This document shows positions 30,850-38,968 of a stretch of 64,000 nucleotides of DNA, piece by piece. A program made the position numbers and the translations under genes. Numbering within the stretch: position 1 is the first letter of the stretch; each line of letters starts with the position of its first letter. Source of the DNA: Stenotrophomonas sp. SAM-B (lineage in GTDB: Bacteria > Pseudomonadota > Gammaproteobacteria > Xanthomonadales > Xanthomonadaceae); NCBI RefSeq assembly GCF_013387485.1, contig NZ_JABBXB010000003.1, positions 1 to 64,000 of the forward strand. The letters are read 5' to 3'. Below the pieces are notes generated by a model, which did no database searches, had not been told where the DNA came from, and saw nothing but the letters and a program-made list of their open reading frames with translations.

Positions 30850-32100
30850 ATGCCGACCGAACCCAGTACTGCCCTGATCACCAATGACATCGTCGGCCTC
30901 GGCCTGATCGCCGCCACGCTCGCCGTGATTTTCTGGGCCGCCAGCGGCCCGACGCCGTTGCTCAAGAAGGTGTTCGCCTGGGTGCCGGCGTTGCTGCTGT
31001 GTTACTTCATCCCGGCCATCTACAACACCGCCGGCCTCATCGATGGCCACAACACCTCGCTCTACAACCCGATCGCCCGTGACGTGCTGCTACCCGCCGC
31101 GCTGGTGCTGCTGACGCTCTCGATCGACCTGAAGGGCATCATGAAGCTCGGCCCGAAGCTGCTGGTGATGTTCTGCGCCGGCACGCTGGGCATCATCCTC
31201 GGCGCCATCGTGTCGTTCCAGACCATGTCCTGGATCCACCCGGCCACCGTGGCCGGTGATACCTGGAAGGGCATGGCGGCCCTGGCCGGCAGCTGGATCG
31301 GCGGCGGCGCCAACATGGTGGCGATGCGTGAAGTATTCGGCACCGATGCGACCACGTTCGGCCAGTTCGCCGTGGTCGATGTGGCCTGCGCGAGCCTGTG
31401 GATGGCGGTCCTGCTGTTCCTGGCCAACCGCGCCAAGCAGATCGATGCCCGCAGCGGGGCCGATACCCGCGCCATTGATGAGATGAAGGAGCGCATCTCG
31501 GCATACGAAGCCCAGAATGCCCGCATTCCCAGCCTGACCGACCTGATGGTGATCGTCGGTGTGGCACTGGGCGGTGTCGGCCTGGCGCATGCCATCGCGG
31601 CACCGCTGAGCGGGTGGTTCAAAGCCAACGTGAGCTGGGCCAGCCAGTTCAGCCTGGACAGCGCGTTCGTCTGGGTGGTGCTGTTGTCCACCGCGCTCGG
31701 CCTGGGCCTGAGCTTCACCCGCGCGCGGCGCCTGGAGTCGGCCGGTGCCTCGCGCCTGGGCACGCTGTTCCTGTACTTCCTGATCGCCTGCATCGGCATG
31801 CAGATGGATCTGCTCTCGCTGCTCGACCGTCCGTGGCTGTTCGCGCTCGGTGCGATCTGGATGCTCACGCACATCCTGGTGCTGTGGATCGCCGCCAAGC
31901 TGCTGCGTGCGCCGCTGTTCTTCTTCGCGATCGGCTCGCAGGGCAACATCGGTGCAGCGGCATCGGCCCCGGTGGTCGCCGCGGCATTCCACCCGTCGCT
32001 GGCCCCGGTCGGCGTGCTGCTGGGCACCGTGGGCTATGCCACCGGGACCGGGCTGGCCTATGTGACCGGCCTGATCCTGAAGTGGATGGCCGGCGCGTAG
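30850..32100 (+). CDS. DUF819-family integral membrane protein
   Basis: 416 aa with about ten to eleven hydrophobic helices, in two related halves (ARDVLLPAALVLLTLSIDL and AGSWIGGGANMVAMREVFG in the first, IGSQGNIGAAASAPVVA in the second). DUF819 proteins resemble ion-coupled secondary transporters; their substrate is not established. ATG 30850 has AGAGGA eight bases upstream; a GTG lies one codon earlier. It starts 28 bases after the colRS terminator, so its promoter must overlap that terminator or the end of colS. Confidence 0.85.
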   Translation: MPTEPSTALITNDIVGLGLIAATLAVIFWAASGPTPLLKKVFAWVPALLLCYFIPAIYNTAGLIDGHNTSLYNPIARDVLLPAALVLLTLSIDLKGIMKLGPKLLVMFCAGTLGIILGAIVSFQTMSWIHPATVAGDTWKGMAALAGSWIGGGANMVAMREVFGTDATTFGQFAVVDVACASLWMAVLLFLANRAKQIDARSGADTRAIDEMKERISAYEAQNARIPSLTDLMVIVGVALGGVGLAHAIAAPLSGWFKANVSWASQFSLDSAFVWVVLLSTALGLGLSFTRARRLESAGASRLGTLFLYFLIACIGMQMDLLSLLDRPWLFALGAIWMLTHILVLWIAAKLLRAPLFFFAIGSQGNIGAAASAPVVAAAFHPSLAPVGVLLGTVGYATGTGLAYVTGLILKWMAGA

Positions 32101-32149
32101 CAGGATCCTGATCGCGCGCTTCCCGGCAGCGTCCGGGACGCGCAATCCA

Positions 32150-32216
32150 GTAGTGCCGGCCGCTGGCCGGCTTCCCCTTCGTCAGAGTGTACTGAGGGCC
32201 GACCAACGGCCTACAC
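32150..32216. repeat. inverted pair of SMAG (GTAG) repeats
   Basis: A forward element has GTAG (32150-32153) and the palindrome GCCGGCC-GCT-GGCCGGC (32155-32171). A reverse element ends at 32216 with CTAC (GTAG on the minus strand, 32211-32214) and a GCCGACCAACGGC stem. This head-outward pairing is typical of REP-like dimers mobilised by RAYT transposases. No such transposase gene is in the window. Confidence 0.65.
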
Positions 32217-32234
32217 CACATCTGGGAGATACGC

Positions 32235-32786
32235 GTGACACCTCATTGTTCTTCGTTCATTGCCGTCAGTCTGGATGGTTGCATCGCGCGCGCGGATGGC
32301 AGCCTGGACTGGCTCGACCTGGCCCAACAGAGCGTGCCAGCCGGTGAAGATTGTGGATACGCAGCCTACATGGCGCCGATCAAGGCGATCGTGATGGGGC
32401 GGGGCACCTTCGAGAAGGTGCTGTCGTTTCCCGAATGGCCGTATGCGGATCTGCCGGTCTACGTGCTGAGCCACTCCCTGCAAGCCGTTCCCGAGGCGGC
32501 GCCAAACTCGGTGCGGCTGCACGCAGGGACGTTGTCCACGCTGATGGAGGAGGTGGCAGCGCGTGGTCTGGACCGCCTGTACATCGACGGCGGCCGCACG
32601 GTGCAGTCCTTCCTTGCCGCCGGCCTGTTGCGGGAGATCACCGTGACCACGATTCCGGTGCTGATCGGTGGTGGCCTGCGGTTGTTCGGCGAGATGGGGG
32701 CCGAAGCGCGGCTGACGCATCGCGCCACGGTCGTGTATCCGTTCGGATTCGTGCAGACGCGCTACGCCATCGGCAGCGCAGACTGA
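32235..32786 (+). CDS. dihydrofolate reductase family (RibD C-terminal-like) protein
   Basis: 183 aa. The N-terminus CSSFIAVSLDGCIARADGS and the later YIDGGRTVQSFLAAGLL and IPVLIGGGLRLF segments are typical of the stand-alone RibD-C/DHFR-like fold, NADPH-dependent reductases of unknown substrate. It is not a bona fide folate DHFR by these motifs. The start is GTG 32235 with GGGAGA upstream. It lies between an inverted SMAG pair and a bidirectional terminator, so it appears to be transcribed singly. Confidence 0.85.
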   Translation: MTPHCSSFIAVSLDGCIARADGSLDWLDLAQQSVPAGEDCGYAAYMAPIKAIVMGRGTFEKVLSFPEWPYADLPVYVLSHSLQAVPEAAPNSVRLHAGTLSTLMEEVAARGLDRLYIDGGRTVQSFLAAGLLREITVTTIPVLIGGGLRLFGEMGAEARLTHRATVVYPFGFVQTRYAIGSAD

Positions 32787-32825
32787 TATGACCGTCGGCC
32801 ACGCGTCGGTCTGCGGGTCATCAAC

Positions 32826-32859
32826 AAAAACGGCGGCGCTTTCGCGCCGCCGTTTTTTT
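32826..32859. terminator. bidirectional terminator
   Basis: Stem ACGGCGGCGC (32830-32839) / GCGCCGCCGT (32844-32853) with a TTTC loop, an A-run before and a seven-T run after. It lies between the RibD-C-like gene and the convergent DUF466 gene. Confidence 0.9.
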
Positions 32860-32889
32860 GTAGCGGTGTCCCGATCAACGGTCGGGACC
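32860..32889 (+). repeat. single SMAG (GTAG) repeat
   Basis: GTAG (32860-32863) is followed by CGGT and the hairpin GTCCCGA (32868-32874) / TCGGGAC (32882-32888). It abuts the T-run of the terminator at 32826 and lies just beyond the 3' end of the DUF466 gene, an extragenic position typical of such repeats. Confidence 0.55.
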
Positions 32890-32906
32890 GTGCGGACGCT
32901 GCGGCT

Positions 32907-33131
32907 TCAGCAGCACCGTCCCCCGTTCTTGCCGCTGTAACGCGCCTCCTGGCGCTCGCGGAAGAACGTCTTGTAGTCCATCGGCACGCGGTCCGGATGC
33001 TTTTCCAGCACATGCCGGACGTAGTTGTCGTAGTCGGGAATCCCGCAGCACAACCGCGCGGTCTGCACCAGGCGCCGCCAGATGCGGCGGTGGGCCTGGT
33101 ACTGACCGGCGGGGACAAGTTCGGTACTCAT
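32907..33131 (-). CDS. ybdD: DUF466 (YbdD/YjiX) small protein
   Basis: 74 aa, beginning [13 protein letters not shown]. The family pattern [34 protein letters not shown] is present, ending in a GGRCC tail. YbdD/YjiX proteins are encoded next to CstA-type carbon-starvation transporters and are needed with them for pyruvate or peptide uptake in enterobacteria. Here the ATG overlaps the cstA stop codon by one base (TGATG), implying coupled translation. Confidence 0.9.
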   Translation of the reverse strand: MSTELVPAGQYQAHRRIWRRLVQTARLCCGIPDYDNYVRHVLEKHPDRVPMDYKTFFRERQEARYSGKNGGRCC

Positions 33132-35212
33132 CACAGGTCCGCCATCTGGTGCGGCTCCAGCGCCACGTACGGGGTTTCCCTGTCGGTCCGCTGCGGGGTG
33201 CGGCGGGCCATGAAGATGGTCTTGATCGCGTAGAACAGGATCGAGAACACCACGAACAGGAACAACACGGTCAGGCCGGTGTTGACGTAGGCGTTGACCA
33301 CGATCTGGTGCATCTGGCCCACGGTCTTGGCCGGCGCGGTCAGGGTGCCGGTGGCGATCGCATCCTGGTACTTGTGTGCCTGTGCCAGGAAGCCCTGTGC
33401 CGGGTTGCTGTCGAAGATCTTGATCAGGCCCGCATAGGTGGTGCAGATCAGCAGCCACACCGCCGGCACGCCGGTCACCCAGGCGAAGCGGTCACGCTTC
33501 ATCTTGAACAGCACCACGGTGCCGAGCATCAGTGCGATACCCGCCAGCATCTGGTTGGAGATGCCGAACAGCGGCCACAGGGTCTGGATACCACCGAAGG
33601 GATCGACCACGCCCGTATAGAGCAGGTAGCCCCACAGCGCCACGCAGCCGGCGGTGGCGATGATGTTGGCGGTCCACGATTCGGTCTTCTTCAGGGCCGG
33701 GATGAAGTTGCCCAGCAGGTCCTGCAGCATGAAGCGACCGGCACGGGTACCGGCATCGACCGCAGTGAGGATGAACAAGGCTTCGAACAGGATCGCGAAG
33801 TGGTACCAGAACGCCATCATCGCGTTGCTGCCGCTCGGGATCGCCTCGTGCAGGATCTGCGCGATGCCCACCGCCAGCGTCGGTGCGCCACCGGCGCGGT
33901 GCAGGATGGTCGGCTCGCCGATGGCGGCGGCCGTAGCCTCCAGCTGCTCGGGGGTGATGACGAAGCCCCACGTATTGCTGATGTAGGCCGCAGCGGAGAC
34001 CGCATCCGGACCGATCACGGCGGCCGGCGCGTTCATGGCGAAGTAGATGCCCGGATCGATGATCGAGGCGGCCACCAGCGCCATCACCGCGACGAACGAT
34101 TCCATCAGCATGCCGCCGTAGCCGATGTAGCGCATGTGGCGCTCATTGGCGAGCAGCTTGGGCGTGGTGCCCGAGGCGATCAGCGCATGGAAACCGGACA
34201 CCGCGCCGCAGGCGATGGTGATGAACAGGAACGGGAACATCCCGCCTTTCCAGACCGGCCCGTCGCCACTGGCGGCGAACTGGGTCAGCGCCGGCATCTT
34301 CAGTTCCGGCATGACGATCAGGATGCCGATCGCCAGCGCCACGATGGTGCCGATCTTGAGGAAGGTGGATAGGTAATCGCGCGGCGCCAGCAGCAGCCAC
34401 ACCGGCAGCACCGAGGCGACGAAGCCGTAGCCGATCAGCATCCAGGTGATCTGGATGCCGGTGAAGGTGAAGGCCGGGCCCCAGACCGGATCGGCGGCGA
34501 CCTTGCCACCGAACCAGATCGCGGCCAGCAGCAGGATCAGGCCGACCACGGAAATCTCACCGATCTTGCCCGGGCGGATGTAGCGCATGTACACGCCCAT
34601 CAGGATCGCGATCGGCATGGTCGCGATGACCGTGAACATGCCCCAGGGGCTTTCGGCCAGCGCCTTGACCACTACCATCGCCAGCACCGCGAGGATGATG
34701 ATCATGATCAGGAAGGCACCGAACAAGGCGATGGTGCCGGGCACCGGCCCCATTTCCTCGCGCACCAGATCGCCCAGCGAGCGACCGTTGCGACGGCTGG
34801 AGAGGAACAGGATCATGAAATCCTGCACCGCGCCGGCCACGACCACGCCCACCACCAGCCAGAGCAGGCCGGGCAGGTAGCCCATCTGCGCGGCCAGCAC
34901 CGGCCCGACCAGCGGGCCCGCACCGGCGATGGCGGCGAAGTGGTGGCCGAACAGCACGTGCTTGTTGGTCGGGACGTAATCCAGGCCATCGTTGTTGATC
35001 ACCGCGGGCGTGGCCCGGGTCGGATCGAGCTGCATCACCTTGTCGGCGATGAACAGGCTGTAGAAGCGATACGCGATGAGATAGATGGAGACCGCAGCGA
35101 CGACGATCCACAGCGCATTGATGGGTTCACCGCGGCGCAGCGCGACGGTGCCTAGACAGAATGCGCCAAGCAGTGCGATGACTGCCCAACCCAGTTTCGA
35201 AAAACCTTTCAT
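33131..35212 (-). CDS. cstA: carbon starvation protein A (pyruvate/peptide transporter)
   Basis: 693 aa, full family length, with about 16 to 18 membrane helices. The conserved N-terminal segment reads [19 protein letters not shown]. CstA and its paralogue BtsT import pyruvate, and peptide uptake has also been assigned to CstA, when preferred carbon runs out. GGGAGA lies nine bases before ATG 35212. The gene forms a translationally coupled pair with the downstream DUF466 gene. A TTGACC -35-like hexamer lies near 35263 (minus), but no matching -10 is convincing, and no CRP/Clp-type site was found in the 227-base upstream gap. Confidence 0.95.
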   Translation of the reverse strand: MKGFSKLGWAVIALLGAFCLGTVALRRGEPINALWIVVAAVSIYLIAYRFYSLFIADKVMQLDPTRATPAVINNDGLDYVPTNKHVLFGHHFAAIAGAGPLVGPVLAAQMGYLPGLLWLVVGVVVAGAVQDFMILFLSSRRNGRSLGDLVREEMGPVPGTIALFGAFLIMIIILAVLAMVVVKALAESPWGMFTVIATMPIAILMGVYMRYIRPGKIGEISVVGLILLLAAIWFGGKVAADPVWGPAFTFTGIQITWMLIGYGFVASVLPVWLLLAPRDYLSTFLKIGTIVALAIGILIVMPELKMPALTQFAASGDGPVWKGGMFPFLFITIACGAVSGFHALIASGTTPKLLANERHMRYIGYGGMLMESFVAVMALVAASIIDPGIYFAMNAPAAVIGPDAVSAAAYISNTWGFVITPEQLEATAAAIGEPTILHRAGGAPTLAVGIAQILHEAIPSGSNAMMAFWYHFAILFEALFILTAVDAGTRAGRFMLQDLLGNFIPALKKTESWTANIIATAGCVALWGYLLYTGVVDPFGGIQTLWPLFGISNQMLAGIALMLGTVVLFKMKRDRFAWVTGVPAVWLLICTTYAGLIKIFDSNPAQGFLAQAHKYQDAIATGTLTAPAKTVGQMHQIVVNAYVNTGLTVLFLFVVFSILFYAIKTIFMARRTPQRTDRETPYVALEPHQMADL

Positions 35213-35439
35213 GAGATTGCGTCTCCCTGGAGATCGTCGTAAGAGTCCGCCTTGGCACTGACGGGGTCAATGCAATGGCGGGGGCTTGCCGCTAGTACTT
35301 TGGTCGTAGGGTGGGTGGGGAGCGTGCCCGTGCACGTCATCGGAACATCACGCTTGGAACAATCGGTTGCGGGCATGACGGTTGGCCGGCGGGGCCGGCG
35401 AGGCCATCTTGTCGATAGATCACCGACCCTGGAGTCACC

Positions 35440-36291
35440 ATGAGCAGCCCAACCCCGGTGCGCGTGCTGCGCACCATCCGTGGCATGGCCACCTCCGATG
35501 GCGCCGGCGTCCGCCTGACGCGGGTCATCGGTGGGCCGTCGCTGCCTGACCTGGATCCGTTCCTGCTGCTCGATGAATTCGGCACGGACCGTGCCGAGGA
35601 CTACATCGCCGGCTTCCCCAGCCATCCGCACCGCGGGTTCGAGACCGTCACCTACATGCTCGACGGCCGGATGCGGCACAAGGACAACCACGGCAACGAG
35701 GGCCTGCTCACGCCGGGCAGCGTGCAGTGGATGACCGCCGGACGCGGCCTGATCCACTCGGAGATGCCCGAGCAGGAATCCGGCCAGATGCGCGGTTTCC
35801 AGCTGTGGGTGAACCTCCCTGCGCGCGACAAGATGACGGACCCGAAATACCAGGAGTTCGCGCCGGACCATATCCCGGTGATGGCGCCGGCCGAGGGCGT
35901 GCAGGTCAAGGTGATCGCCGGGCAGGTGGGTGACACCGTCGGGCCGATCGTGCAGCCGGCCACCGACCCGGTGTATCTGGACATCACCCTGGAGGCGCGC
36001 GCGGGCTGGAGCTACACGCTGCCCGATGGCCACAACGCCTTTGCCTACGTGTTCGAAGGGGGACTGGAGATCGGCGAGGGCGACGATGCGCGCTCGGTAG
36101 CCAAGCAGGAAATGGCGGTGCTGGGCGGCGGTGAGCAGTTGGCGCTGCGCGCAGGCGAAACCGGTGCGCGGCTGATCCTGGTGGCGGGCCGCCCGCTGCG
36201 CGAGCCGGTCATGCGGCACGGTCCGTTCGTGATGAACACCAAGCAGGAGCTGATGCAGGCCTTCGTGGATTTCCAGGAAGGCCGCTTCTGA
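35440..36291 (+). CDS. pirin family protein (first copy)
   Basis: 283 aa bicupin. The N-terminal cupin carries the pirin metal site around FPSHPHRGFETVTYMLDG and GRGLIHSEMP, and a second cupin follows from about 170. Pirins bind iron or other metals; bacterial members act as quercetinases or bind metabolic enzymes. GGAGTCACC lies just before the ATG. It is divergent from cstA. It is only distantly similar to the second pirin at 37947, so the two are not a recent duplication. Confidence 0.9.
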   Translation: MSSPTPVRVLRTIRGMATSDGAGVRLTRVIGGPSLPDLDPFLLLDEFGTDRAEDYIAGFPSHPHRGFETVTYMLDGRMRHKDNHGNEGLLTPGSVQWMTAGRGLIHSEMPEQESGQMRGFQLWVNLPARDKMTDPKYQEFAPDHIPVMAPAEGVQVKVIAGQVGDTVGPIVQPATDPVYLDITLEARAGWSYTLPDGHNAFAYVFEGGLEIGEGDDARSVAKQEMAVLGGGEQLALRAGETGARLILVAGRPLREPVMRHGPFVMNTKQELMQAFVDFQEGRF

Positions 36292-36340
36292 GGCCCGTGG
36301 GCGCCGGTCGCAGGCCGGCAACCGCATGACACCTGACGGT

Positions 36341-36368
36341 GTAGGAGGCGCCGGCCAGCGGCCGGCGC
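36341..36368 (+). repeat. single SMAG (GTAG) repeat
   Basis: GTAG (36341-36344), GAG, then a perfect nine-base hairpin GCGCCGGCC (36348-36356) / GGCCGGCGC (36360-36368) with loop AGC. It lies downstream of the first pirin gene. Confidence 0.6.
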
Positions 36369-36375
36369 TGCCATG

Positions 36376-36415
36376 GAGGACGGGATGAGTGCGGTGCACC
36401 GTCCCGTCCTCTTCC
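36376..36415. terminator. terminator-like hairpin between convergent genes
   Basis: Stem GAGGACGGGA (36376-36385) / TCCCGTCCTC (36402-36411) with a 16-base loop. The following TTCC is a poor T-run, so termination is uncertain. It lies between the first pirin gene and the convergent secreted-protein gene. Confidence 0.45.
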
Positions 36416-36877
36416 TCAGCGCCCGGCGGCGACAGCCGAGGGCGTCAGGTTCATGCCCTGCGCAAGCGACTGCAGCGAACCGAGTTCGCTCCTGTCGCCC
36501 GCGTACAACGCAATCTGCGCGAAGCGGTTCTTGTCGAACTTCACCACGGTAATGCGGCGGGTGTCGTAGCCCGGCGGTTTCTGGCCGCCCAGGTCGGGCT
36601 GGTACCAGTACAGCGTTTCACCCGCGAAGCTGCCTTTTTCCTGGCGCAGCGCGCGGTTCAACGGCAGCTCGGGGTTGCGGGCGCTCATGGTGAGGCTGAG
36701 CACTTCACGCCCATCGGCGGTCCTGGCCTTGCACAGGATCAGATCCCGCTGGGCCAGTTCCTGCCACTGCAGGCCGCTGCTGGCGGGCAGGGACGGACAT
36801 TCGCTGGTGGATTGCGCCGCAACGGCGCCGGCAGACATCGACAGACACACACACACGACAGCGCGCAGGACGTTCAT
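36416..36877 (-). CDS. hypothetical secreted protein
   Basis: 153 aa with a signal peptide (MNVLRAVVCVCLSMSAGAVAAQ). The mature part has a Cys pair (about C29 and C51), a LYWYQPDLGG segment and alternating beta-type stretches (RRITVVKFDKNRF), consistent with a small periplasmic beta domain. No family is recognised. GGGGGAA lies just before ATG 36877. A (GT)6 run sits inside the signal-peptide codons and could in principle slip. It is the minus-strand neighbour downstream of aqpZ but 232 bases away. Confidence 0.72.
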   Translation of the reverse strand: MNVLRAVVCVCLSMSAGAVAAQSTSECPSLPASSGLQWQELAQRDLILCKARTADGREVLSLTMSARNPELPLNRALRQEKGSFAGETLYWYQPDLGGQKPPGYDTRRITVVKFDKNRFAQIALYAGDRSELGSLQSLAQGMNLTPSAVAAGR

Positions 36878-37109
36878 GGTTCCCCCAGGGTCGATGATCG
36901 CGTCCGTCGCTGACAGGCATTCCGGCGGCCGTCGACAACCCAGGCCGTGGTGGCGCATTCCCCGCGCGCGTACCGGATGACTCGCTGCCGTCAATGTCGG
37001 ACGAGTGATCCGGACCTTAACGGAATGTGACTCAGTGTACAAATAACGGTTTCAGGTGAATCTTTCTCCACCGGGGTGCCGGGCAGCGCGCGGCCGCCCG
37101 GCCGGATCC

Positions 37110-37832
37110 TCAGCGGGGTGCGGCCCCCATCCATTTGTAGACGATGCCGCCGATCAGGCCGCCCAGCAGCGGCGCCAGCCAGAACAGCCAGAGCTGGCTC
37201 AGCGCACCGCTGCCGGCGAACAGGGCCACGGCGGTGGAGCGGGCCGGGTTGACCGAGGTATTGGTGACCGGAATGCTGATCAGGTGGATCAGGGTCAGGG
37301 CCAGGCCGATCGCGATCGGAGCAAAGCCCGCCGGTGCGTTGCCGTGGGTCGAGCCCATGATGACGATCAGGAAGAAGGCGGTCAGCACCACTTCGCACAG
37401 GAACGCGGCCGCGACGCTGTAGCCTCCCGGTGAGAGTGCGCCATACCCGTTGCTGGCGAATGCGCCGGCCTGGCTGCCATCGATCTGGAAGCCGGGCGCG
37501 CCGGAGGCGATCTGCAGCAGGATGAAGCCGGCCAGCGCACCGCCGAGCACCTGCGCGACGATGTAGGGGAGCAGGTCACGGGCCGGGAAGCGGCCGCCGG
37601 CCCACAGGCCGACGCTGACCGCTGGATTGAAGTGCGCGCCGGAGACATGCCCGAACGCATAGGCGCCGGTCAGCACGGTCAGGCCGAAGGCCAGCGCGAC
37701 GCCCACGAAACCGATCCCCAGCGGATTGCCGTCGCCGCCGAACCTGGCGGCCAGCACCGCGCTGCCACACCCACCCAATACCAACCAGAACGTGCCCAGG
37801 AACTCGGCGGCCAGACGCTTGCCCATGCTCAT
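37110..37832 (-). CDS. aqpZ: aquaporin Z
   Basis: 240 aa, six helices plus two half-helices, with both NPA boxes (HFNPAVS at 68-74, VNPARS at 194-199). The Arg after the second NPA and the small-residue pore pattern fit a water-selective aquaporin rather than a glycerol facilitator. It allows rapid osmotic water flow across the inner membrane. ATG 37832 has GGAG seven bases upstream; another ATG follows two codons later. It stands between the secreted-protein gene and the second pirin gene, all on the minus strand. Confidence 0.95.
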   Translation of the reverse strand: MSMGKRLAAEFLGTFWLVLGGCGSAVLAARFGGDGNPLGIGFVGVALAFGLTVLTGAYAFGHVSGAHFNPAVSVGLWAGGRFPARDLLPYIVAQVLGGALAGFILLQIASGAPGFQIDGSQAGAFASNGYGALSPGGYSVAAAFLCEVVLTAFFLIVIMGSTHGNAPAGFAPIAIGLALTLIHLISIPVTNTSVNPARSTAVALFAGSGALSQLWLFWLAPLLGGLIGGIVYKWMGAAPR

Positions 37833-37946
37833 CGATGTGCTCCACGTTATGCCCGGGGTGGGCAGGCGCAACGTAGCTGAATCGGGGTTCATCGGGGTGA
37901 CGGTCACGTCAAGACCCGACGAACGGTTGGCCGCCGGGTGTGCGGC

Positions 37947-38810
37947 TCAGTACGCGGGCAGCGGAATGAACTCTTTGTCGTCCCCCGGAATCGTGCCGAA
38001 GCGGCCGGATTCCCAGTCGTGCTTGGCCTGCTCGATCCGCTCGGTGGAGCTGGAGACGAAGTTCCACCAGAGATGGCGCTGGCCATCGAGTGGCTCGCCG
38101 CCCATCAGCATCGCCTTGATCGGTGTCTTGGCGCGCAGGCGGCCGCGGGCGCCGGGCTCGGGGATGATCAGGTGCTGGGCGGGAACGTCCACGCCATCGA
38201 GCTGGGCCTGGCCTTCGAGAATGTAGAGCGAACGCTCGGCGTGGCCGGTATCCAGGTCGATCTCCGCATCGGCGTCGAGATCGATGGCGACGTTGAGGGT
38301 CTCGGCGAACACCTTGACCGGGGATTCTTCGCCGTACGCGCGGCCGGCGATGACGCGCAGCCACGCACCGTTGCGGCGCTGCTGGGGCAGGGTGTCGGCG
38401 GCATGGTGGTAGAACGCGGGATCGGTCTCTTCCGCACTCTTCGGCAGCGCCAGCCAGGTCTGCATGCCGTGCAGCGGATGGTCGTGCTCGCGCTCGAGGG
38501 CAGGCGTGCGTTCGGAGTGGGCGATGCCGCGGCCGGCGGTCATCCAGTTGACGTCGCCGGGGCGGATGACCTGGTCCGAGCCGAGCGTGTCGCGGTGGCC
38601 GATGGCGCCGGACCACAGGAAGGTGACGGTGGCCAGGCCGATGTGCGGGTGCGGGCGGACGTCGATGCCGGTGCCGGGGGAGAGCACGGCCGGGCCCATC
38701 TGGTCGACGAAGACGAAGGGGCCGACGCTGCGCGCCTGCAGGGTCGGCACGGTGCGGCGCACCTGCAGGCCACCGATGTCATGGATGCGGGGGGCGATGA
38801 TGGTCGTCAT
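37947..38810 (-). CDS. pirin family protein (second copy)
   Basis: 287 aa bicupin. The metal-site region reads VRPHPHIGLATVTFLWSG, followed by GRGIAHSER, as in pirins of the YhhW/quercetinase type. It differs throughout from the pirin encoded at 35440 and probably belongs to another subfamily. The start at 38810 (MTTIIAPRIHD) is chosen over an upstream ATG at 38852 that adds a non-conserved leader. It lies 114 bases upstream of aqpZ on the same strand; shared transcription is possible. Confidence 0.88.
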   Translation of the reverse strand: MTTIIAPRIHDIGGLQVRRTVPTLQARSVGPFVFVDQMGPAVLSPGTGIDVRPHPHIGLATVTFLWSGAIGHRDTLGSDQVIRPGDVNWMTAGRGIAHSERTPALEREHDHPLHGMQTWLALPKSAEETDPAFYHHAADTLPQQRRNGAWLRVIAGRAYGEESPVKVFAETLNVAIDLDADAEIDLDTGHAERSLYILEGQAQLDGVDVPAQHLIIPEPGARGRLRAKTPIKAMLMGGEPLDGQRHLWWNFVSSSTERIEQAKHDWESGRFGTIPGDDKEFIPLPAY

Positions 38811-38924
38811 GCGGGCGGTCTCGCTGGCGGGGACAGAGCGGGAGGATCGCATGCGGGGTGTGGGGGTGGGAGGCCTGTATCGGTAACAGGGTGTTCTGGT
38901 TGCACGCCGGCGGCGGAAACAACA

Positions 38925-38944
38925 ACGCCACCCTGCGGTGGCGT
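38925..38944 (-). terminator. weak terminator-like hairpin after fadJ-like gene
   Basis: Perfect eight-base stem ACGCCACC (38925-38932) / GGTGGCGT (38937-38944). On the minus strand it is followed by GTTGTTGTTT instead of a clean T-run. Position 25 bases after the beta-oxidation gene suits a terminator. Confidence 0.5.
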
Positions 38945-38968
38945 CGTCGTTTCAGGTCACGGCGATCC

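Noticed and set aside
37018..37060. TGTGACTCAGTGTACA as a second CRP/Clp site
   Set aside because: The right half GTACA does not match TCACA, and the spacing symmetry is poor.
35440..38810. Pirin tandem duplication
   Set aside because: The two proteins share only the family metal motif and differ throughout, so they are not a recent duplicate.
38925..38944. Confident terminator for the fadJ-like gene
   Set aside because: The stem is good but the tail is GTTGTTGTTT, so it is listed only as a weak candidate.
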